64,000 nucleotides of DNA from Fibrobacter succinogenes (GTDB lineage Bacteria > Fibrobacterota > Fibrobacteria > Fibrobacterales > Fibrobacteraceae). Position 1 is the stretch's first letter. Every line of letters begins with the position of its first letter. Positions 58,925 to 64,000 of the stretch are shown one piece after another. The translations under genes and the position numbers were made by a program. The notes beneath the pieces were generated by a model that saw only the letters and a list, made by a program, of their open reading frames with translations, did no database searches and was not told where the DNA came from. The stretch spans positions 1 to 64,000 of the forward strand of contig CACZAD010000014.1 of assembly GCA_902779055.1 (NCBI GenBank), read 5' to 3'.

Positions 58925-59761
58925 ATGAAATCCGTTTTTGAATACAGAAACTACCGCGAGTACATACGAGACTTTTACGAGAGCCGTAAAAGATGCTCGG
59001 CGTTTACGTGGCGCGAGTTTGCAAAACTGGCGGGGTTTGCTTCGTCCGGGTTTCTGAAGCTTGTCTGTGACGGAAAAACTCGGCTTTCGAAGGTCGCGGT
59101 AGAAAAGGTCTTGCTGGCGTTGGGGCTGTTTGGCGCACAGGCGGATTACTTCCGCTTGATGGTTTCGTTTTGCGATTCGCCTCGTGCCGAAGTCCGTAGT
59201 TCTTCTTTTGAAAAGATGATGAAGATTGCGCAGGAAAACCGCGTGGAATTTCTGGAAGCGAAGGCGTTCGCGTATTTCTCGTCGTGGGCGAACCCGGTAC
59301 TAAGGGAACTGGCCCCGATCATGCCTGGCGCAAGCCCGCTGGAAATGGGACATACGCTTGTCCCGGCCATCTCTGCGGCTGAAGCGCGTGAATCTTTGGA
59401 TTTGCAGGAATCGCTAGGGCTTTTGAAGAAGGACGAGTGTGGCAATTACCATCAGACTAGCGAGGGTATTTCTAGTTCCCGTGAAGTCATGTCTGCAACG
59501 GTTATCGATATGCAAAAGCAGTATGCGCGTTTGGCGGTCGATGCATTGGACCGTTACTCACGCGATTACCGCCACATTTCGGGAATGACGATGGGGCTTG
59601 ACCGTGAGGCGTATGAACGCCTTGCCGCAGAACTTGATGCCTTCCGCAAAAAAGTGGCCGATATCGTGTCGAATGTGAAAAGTTACGACCGCGTTTATCG
59701 ATTGAATTTACAGCTCTTTCCGTTGAGCAAAAAAGTTGGAGAAAAAAATGAAAAAGAATAA
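58925..59761 (+). CDS. TIGR02147-family protein
   Basis: 278 residues. FEYRNYREYIRDFYESRKR, FTWREFAKLAGFASSGFLKLVCDGK (a helix-turn-helix-like region) and KVLLALGLFGAQADYFRLMV match TIGR02147, a family expanded in Fibrobacter, often next to secreted protein genes and probably regulatory. It overlaps the following lipoprotein gene by 14 bases. Confidence 0.88.
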   Translation: MKSVFEYRNYREYIRDFYESRKRCSAFTWREFAKLAGFASSGFLKLVCDGKTRLSKVAVEKVLLALGLFGAQADYFRLMVSFCDSPRAEVRSSSFEKMMKIAQENRVEFLEAKAFAYFSSWANPVLRELAPIMPGASPLEMGHTLVPAISAAEARESLDLQESLGLLKKDECGNYHQTSEGISSSREVMSATVIDMQKQYARLAVDALDRYSRDYRHISGMTMGLDREAYERLAAELDAFRKKVADIVSNVKSYDRVYRLNLQLFPLSKKVGEKNEKE

Positions 59762-61598
59762 ATGCTCTATACAAGGGATTCTGTCTGTTTGCTTTGTTTG
59801 CCTGGCCGTATTTGCGGGGTGTTCAGGCTTTACCGAAGATACGAATATGGGTGAGGCTTCGGATGTCGACACCAAGCTTATAGCGTCCCGGTTTGCTTCT
59901 GCACGCGTGTCGCAAGTGGGCAAGGTGCAGGTTGACAAATCCCGAGATTCCTTGACAATTGTTTATGAAACGTTTGGCGGATGCTTAAAGACGGATAATG
60001 GCGCTTATGCCTACAATTCCGACTTCTATTATGCTGATTCAAGGGCTTTTGCTTATGATTTTAAGGGTGACACGCTTGTCTTGTCGTATACCTACACCGA
60101 TAATAAAAACGGCTCTCCGCAATATATGAAATTTTACCTTATTGGAGGTAAATCCGGTGAGCTGAATGGTGTATGGATGTACTTGCCTTGTGTCATGTTT
60201 AATGGTGAACAGATTTGTTCTAATGAAATCGAAAATTCTTTTATCCAATTCAATGATGGAAGCGTGGAAGTTCGTGTTTCTGAAAATAAAACGTATGATT
60301 ATATGAATTCCGGCTTTGTTCAAAATCTTGCGATGTTCATGTCTGGGCCTGAAGATCGTATAGGTTTTGATTTGCGTGGTCATGCGGAAAGTTTGGATAA
60401 TGATCTTTCCAGTAAGGGATTTACAGTCCAGAATAAAACGAATAAAAATATGAAATTCGTTTATAAAGAACACCAATACGAATTGAATGTAGATTATGTG
60501 CAAATATACGATTCTGCTTCTGTAACATTGTCTTCTGAAGGGCTTTCTTGTACAGCATATTTGAGTGAACGTAATGATGCCTCTTTAGAAGTTTGCCGCG
60601 AAGAAAATGCAGATTACCTTTATGAAAATGGCAAAGGGAGCTTGGGCTACCGTAAAGACAATAGTGAGGAATTTGCAAGTTGCGTGAAGGGTCTTCTCGT
60701 TCGCAAAACGAATGCATCCTCGAATGACGGGACGAGCAATAATGATGTGCTGGCTGCTTTTGCATCGGCCCGTATGGTGTATTCCGGTAAAGCTCTTGTT
60801 AATGAAGCTCAAGACTCGCTAACGATTGTTGCTGAGCAAGTGGGTGGATGCCTCAAGAATGGCGAATCATTTATGTATGATCCTGATTTCTATTACGGTG
60901 ATTCAAATACGTATGCCTATGGCTTCCGAGGCGATACTTTGACGCTGATACGACCAACGGTACTCTATGCAGATGGTAATGGCGGTTTTGAATCGACAAT
61001 GACGATATTCCTTGTTGGAGGATCGTCTGGAAAGCTTGATGGAATCTGGAAAATGTTGCCGTGCAGATTGATTGATGCTAAGGGTGAAATGAGTTGCCTG
61101 AATGATGCCGATGAGGATTTTCTAAAAATTGATAATGGAAAAGTGGAGTTCTATATTGCAGAACTTGAGGACTATGATTATATGAAATCCGTTTTTGTCG
61201 AAGAATTATTCATGTTCTTGGACTGTCAAAATTCTATTCAGATTGAAACTCCGTTCTATGGTGCTCGGAATGTTGAATCTTTAGCTGAAGATTATGGAAT
61301 TATAGTGCAAGAAAAAACGAATAGGAGTATGAAGTTTACTTATGAGGGACACGCTTTTGATTTGAAATTGAATTATGCGAGATTTATGGATAGTGTGTCC
61401 GTGACTTTGACATCGGGTAATGTTATTTGCAATGCATATAACCGTGAAATTCCAAATATTACGCAAGAACAGTGCCGTGAAGAAAATGTGCCCAATCTAA
61501 ACAAAATGGAATCGGGTGCGTACGGGATTAGAAAGTATAATGACACAGAATTCGAGGATTGCATTAACGGAATTCTCGGACGTGAAAGAAATGATTAA
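59748..61598 (+). CDS. Lipoprotein with internal tandem duplication
   Basis: 616 residues from the ATG with TTGGAG upstream; lipobox VFAGC gives C25. Two copies of a ~270-residue unit (about 43-310 and 328-612) share FASARxxxxGKxxVxxxxDSLTIV, GGCLK, DFYYxDSxxxAYxFxGDTL, GxLxGxWxxLPC and CREEN. Each unit ends in FxxCxxGxL. Function unknown; a Fibrobacter-type secreted repeat protein. It overlaps the TIGR02147 gene, which may control it. Confidence 0.75.
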   Translation: MKKNKCSIQGILSVCFVCLAVFAGCSGFTEDTNMGEASDVDTKLIASRFASARVSQVGKVQVDKSRDSLTIVYETFGGCLKTDNGAYAYNSDFYYADSRAFAYDFKGDTLVLSYTYTDNKNGSPQYMKFYLIGGKSGELNGVWMYLPCVMFNGEQICSNEIENSFIQFNDGSVEVRVSENKTYDYMNSGFVQNLAMFMSGPEDRIGFDLRGHAESLDNDLSSKGFTVQNKTNKNMKFVYKEHQYELNVDYVQIYDSASVTLSSEGLSCTAYLSERNDASLEVCREENADYLYENGKGSLGYRKDNSEEFASCVKGLLVRKTNASSNDGTSNNDVLAAFASARMVYSGKALVNEAQDSLTIVAEQVGGCLKNGESFMYDPDFYYGDSNTYAYGFRGDTLTLIRPTVLYADGNGGFESTMTIFLVGGSSGKLDGIWKMLPCRLIDAKGEMSCLNDADEDFLKIDNGKVEFYIAELEDYDYMKSVFVEELFMFLDCQNSIQIETPFYGARNVESLAEDYGIIVQEKTNRSMKFTYEGHAFDLKLNYARFMDSVSVTLTSGNVICNAYNREIPNITQEQCREENVPNLNKMESGAYGIRKYNDTEFEDCINGILGRERND

Positions 61599-61621
61599 AT
61601 AATTGTGTTAGGAGGAAAATA

Positions 61622-62383
61622 TTGTTTGGAAAAGTGATGAAAATCGCCGTGGTTGTCTTGTTGCTTGCCAATGGGGCCGAATCGGCGCCCGCTTCGACCG
61701 ATAAGCCTTTGCGATTGGGAACTCACTTGAATCTCAATAACGTGGGTGAAATCACCGATACCCCCTGGGGCATATATGCTGACGGAGTCGGGTATGGTGC
61801 GACGCTCTCGTTTGATGCGCTGTACCAGCTATCGAATCGCTTTGCGCTGCATTCTTCGGTCGGGCTGGACTACCGCTATTTTATTTCGGGGGATTCGCAA
61901 ACGGGGGTGAGTAGCTGCGATTGTGGTGATGGTAATTCTTGGGAAGGACATAATAAAGACTATCTACTTTATTTAGAAATACCTGTGCTGGCGCAGTTCC
62001 AGATTCCAGAAATAATTTATTTTGAGGCAGGCCCAGTCTTTGATTTTTTGCTTATGCGAAAAAGTGAGTTCTATATCCCGAAAGAACATCGGCAAGACAA
62101 ATGCCACGATGACCGCATTTTGGGCGCCGGGGGCACTGTCGGCGTGGGGCATACGTTTTCATTCGGACTGTTTGTCGATGTGCATATTTCATACCAGTTT
62201 ACGGATCTCGTAACCGTCGATGAAAAATGCGGAAGTTACACCGTTTCCGGGGTGCAGAGTTTCACTGATATGCAAACGGGAACGGAACATACAGAAAAGC
62301 TGTATGAATACATTGATAAAAAAATGGTTGGCTCTTACTACTGGCTGAATAAAATCCAGCTGGGCGTAGGGTACTGGTTTTAA
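61622..62383 (+). CDS. Outer-membrane beta-barrel protein, PorT-like
   Basis: 253 residues. TTG start with GGAGG six bases upstream; an ATG at 61637 is the alternative. Signal peptide to about residue 22, then beta-strand alternation (LGTHLNLNNVGEI, TLSFDALYQLSNRFALHSSVGLDY) ending GVGYWF, typical of outer-membrane barrels. Follows the lipoprotein within 24 bases, so probably one operon. Confidence 0.78.
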   Translation: MFGKVMKIAVVVLLLANGAESAPASTDKPLRLGTHLNLNNVGEITDTPWGIYADGVGYGATLSFDALYQLSNRFALHSSVGLDYRYFISGDSQTGVSSCDCGDGNSWEGHNKDYLLYLEIPVLAQFQIPEIIYFEAGPVFDFLLMRKSEFYIPKEHRQDKCHDDRILGAGGTVGVGHTFSFGLFVDVHISYQFTDLVTVDEKCGSYTVSGVQSFTDMQTGTEHTEKLYEYIDKKMVGSYYWLNKIQLGVGYWF

Positions 62384-62405
62384 ACGAATTCAGTCAAGTT
62401 CTTGT

Positions 62406-63374
62406 CTAAATTGGCGTCTTGCTTTTTTCGCCGGCGATTTCGCGGACGAGTTTCGGCACGAGGTAGCCGGGGAGCTTAGTGCGGATTTGCGCGATAAGCT
62501 CCTTGGCTCGTTCATCGCTGATTTCAAAATGCGCAACGCCTTTCGCGTGGTCGAGCTGGTGCAGGTAGTAGGGGAGGACGCCTTGTTCAAAAAGCTTTCG
62601 GCTTAAGCGTTCGAGCGTTTCGGCATCGTCGTTCACGCCCTTCAGCATGACGCTCTGGTTCAAGAGCGTCCAACCACTGAACTTGAGTTGCGCAAAGACG
62701 GTGGCGGATTCTTCGTCGAGTTCGTCCTCGTGGTCCACATGGGCGACGAGGACGCAGTTGAAGCGGGCCGGCAGTTCACGCAAGAGTTCGAAATGTTGCA
62801 TCACGAGGTCGGGGCGCATCACGGGGAGTCTCGTGTGGATGCGGAGTGTCGTGACGGAGGGGTGGAACGCAATCGCTTCGATGAGGTCGCGGAATGCGCC
62901 CGGGCCGAGGGTCAGCGGATCGCCGCCCGAAAGGATGATTTCCCAGATGTTCGTGTGGACGTCGAGCCAGTTCGAAACTTCGCTTGCGATGTTCTGCGTG
63001 TCCTGGAAGGGGTAGTTGCGCCTAAAGCAGAACCTGCAGCGCACACCGCATGCCGAAGTCGAAACGATGAGGGCGCGGTTGTCGTACTTTTGTAGAATGC
63101 ATTCGGACTTGCCGGCGGGGAGGTCCCCGACAGGGTCGTCGACGAACCCGGGGGCGTCCTTGAGCTCGTCTTTTGAAGGTAGAACCTCGCGTAGCAGTTT
63201 GACGGGCTCGCTGGATTTTTTGATCAAGTCGGCATAGTGCTTGGAACAGTAAAAGGCAAATGAAGGTTTAAGGTCGAGGTCCGCAAGCAAATCGCTTGTC
63301 AAACCGCTAAAATCTTTGCCCAAATAGTCTAAAAATTCAGGAATATGCGTGAAAACTTTAACAGATTTTTCCAT
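62406..63374 (-). CDS. epmB: EF-P beta-lysylation protein, lysine 2,3-aminomutase family
   Basis: 322 residues from the ATG at 63374. The radical SAM motif CGVRCRFCFRR gives C109, C113, C116; EIILSGGDPLTL, IHTRLPVMRP and LHQLDHAKGVAHF match EpmB/KAM proteins. Next to efp, EpmB (converting alpha-lysine to R-beta-lysine for EF-P K34) is the likely role rather than free lysine metabolism; the short length also favours EpmB. EpmA is not in the window. Confidence 0.9.
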   Translation of the reverse strand: MEKSVKVFTHIPEFLDYLGKDFSGLTSDLLADLDLKPSFAFYCSKHYADLIKKSSEPVKLLREVLPSKDELKDAPGFVDDPVGDLPAGKSECILQKYDNRALIVSTSACGVRCRFCFRRNYPFQDTQNIASEVSNWLDVHTNIWEIILSGGDPLTLGPGAFRDLIEAIAFHPSVTTLRIHTRLPVMRPDLVMQHFELLRELPARFNCVLVAHVDHEDELDEESATVFAQLKFSGWTLLNQSVMLKGVNDDAETLERLSRKLFEQGVLPYYLHQLDHAKGVAHFEISDERAKELIAQIRTKLPGYLVPKLVREIAGEKSKTPI

Positions 63375-63415
63375 TATATTGCTAAATTTAGAATCAAAAA
63401 CCAAAAGAGGATAAT
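63375..63415. promoter_or_regulatory. Divergent promoter of epmB and efp
   Basis: 41 bases containing TATATT and TAAATT boxes facing outwards; AAGAGG serves efp as Shine-Dalgarno. The two genes of the EF-P modification pathway share this region. Confidence 0.55.
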
Positions 63416-64000
63416 ATGGGTACTGTAAGCACCAACGAATTCCGTAAAAAATTGAAAATCATGGTTGATGGTCAGCCGTACGAAATCATCGAAAACCAGT
63501 TTGTGAAGCCGGGTAAGGGTCAGGCTTTCAACCGCGTTCGTATCAAGAACTTGGTGACTGGCCGTACTCTCGAACGTACCTGGAAGAGCGGTGATACGGT
63601 GGAAGAAGCTGATGTGACCTACACTGAAATGACCTACCTCTACAACGACGGTTCTACCTGGTACTTCTTGGACAACACCACTCAGGAAACGATGGAAATT
63701 CCCAAGGAAGCTCTCAATGGCTGCGAAGTCTGGCTCCTCGATGGCGCTACTGTCGAAGTCACTTGGTGGAAGGACCCGAAGACCTTGGCTACACTTCCGA
63801 TCGAAGTTATTCCGCCGACCTTCGTTGACTTGATGATCGTTGACGCTCCTCCGGCAGTTCAGGGTAACACCAGCGGTAACGTGATGCGTGAAGCTACTCT
63901 CGAAACTGGCGCTAAGGTGATGATTCCGCTCTTCATCGAAAACAACACCAAGATCCGCGTGGATACCCGCGACGGTTCTTACCTCGAAAGAGCTAAGTAA
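63416..64000 (+). CDS. efp: Elongation factor P
   Basis: 194 residues, complete to the last base. KOW-like N-terminal domain with the modification loop FVKPGKGQAF (K34), then two OB domains; ATLETGAKVMIPLFIENNTKIRVDTRDGSY is the C-terminal signature. EF-P rescues ribosomes stalled at polyproline. K34 plus the adjacent epmB indicates beta-lysylation. Shine-Dalgarno AAGAGG upstream. Confidence 0.97.
   Translation: MGTVSTNEFRKKLKIMVDGQPYEIIENQFVKPGKGQAFNRVRIKNLVTGRTLERTWKSGDTVEEADVTYTEMTYLYNDGSTWYFLDNTTQETMEIPKEALNGCEVWLLDGATVEVTWWKDPKTLATLPIEVIPPTFVDLMIVDAPPAVQGNTSGNVMREATLETGAKVMIPLFIENNTKIRVDTRDGSYLERAK

Noticed and set aside
245..63415. tRNA genes in the intergenic gaps
   Set aside because: No cloverleaf with a GGTTCGA-type T arm and matching acceptor stem was seen; matches to TTCGA were isolated or within genes.

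Overview
The window reads as a chromosomal segment of a Fibrobacter (probably F. succinogenes or a close relative). It carries three families named after or typical of that genus: a fibro-slime protein (2060-4840), a FISUMP-domain protein (48800-49819) and a TIGR02147 protein (58925-59761). It also has secreted GH16 and GH44 glucanases and several secreted proteins with C-terminal tails like type IX secretion sorting domains. No rRNA, tRNA, intact insertion sequence or CRISPR array was recognised.

Layout. 1-5066: end of pgk, small genes, a fibro-slime surface protein and many hairpin repeats. 5069-14103: a minus-strand housekeeping block read ffh, then rpsP-rimM-trmD-rplS, two cyclic-nucleotide-binding-like proteins, yajC, def, a SpoIID-like protein and an MtaB-like tRNA methylthiotransferase, with several ATGA overlaps. 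14104-19500: an AT-rich accessory island with a structured leader RNA candidate, a two-gene operon (DUF2971-like protein plus membrane-anchored TerB-like/AAA ATPase), further structured intergenic DNA and an Rpn-type nuclease. 19501-32671: transporters, an aminotransferase, a His/Met-rich envelope module, GH16, a RelA/SpoT-domain synthetase and GH44. 32672-35042: gene-poor DNA with repeats, hairpins and a GNAT gene with an internal deletion, followed by a YhcG/DUF1016 nuclease. 36133-49819: mixed metabolic and envelope genes, including ilvC, a YfhO-like membrane protein and an unusual cold-shock-domain/transmembrane/barnase fusion. 49846-64000: TPR protein, FGGY kinase, RlmI-like methyltransferase, FecR protein, VanZ, murB, a DnaG-like small primase, a TIGR02147 module, and the divergent pair epmB/efp.

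Regulation. Many genes without a Shine-Dalgarno sequence have a TATATT-like hexamer 6-10 bases before the start codon, which suggests leaderless or near-leaderless transcripts. Genes inside operons more often have a Shine-Dalgarno sequence or an ATGA overlap. A family of hairpins flanked by TGTCAT or TGACA lies in many intergenic gaps.

The strongest candidates for undescribed biology are the cold-shock-TM-barnase fusion (38479-39234), and the AT-rich DUF2971/AAA operon (14752-17846) with its hairpin-rich leader whose long stem contains G-U pairs that would fit an RNA on the plus strand.
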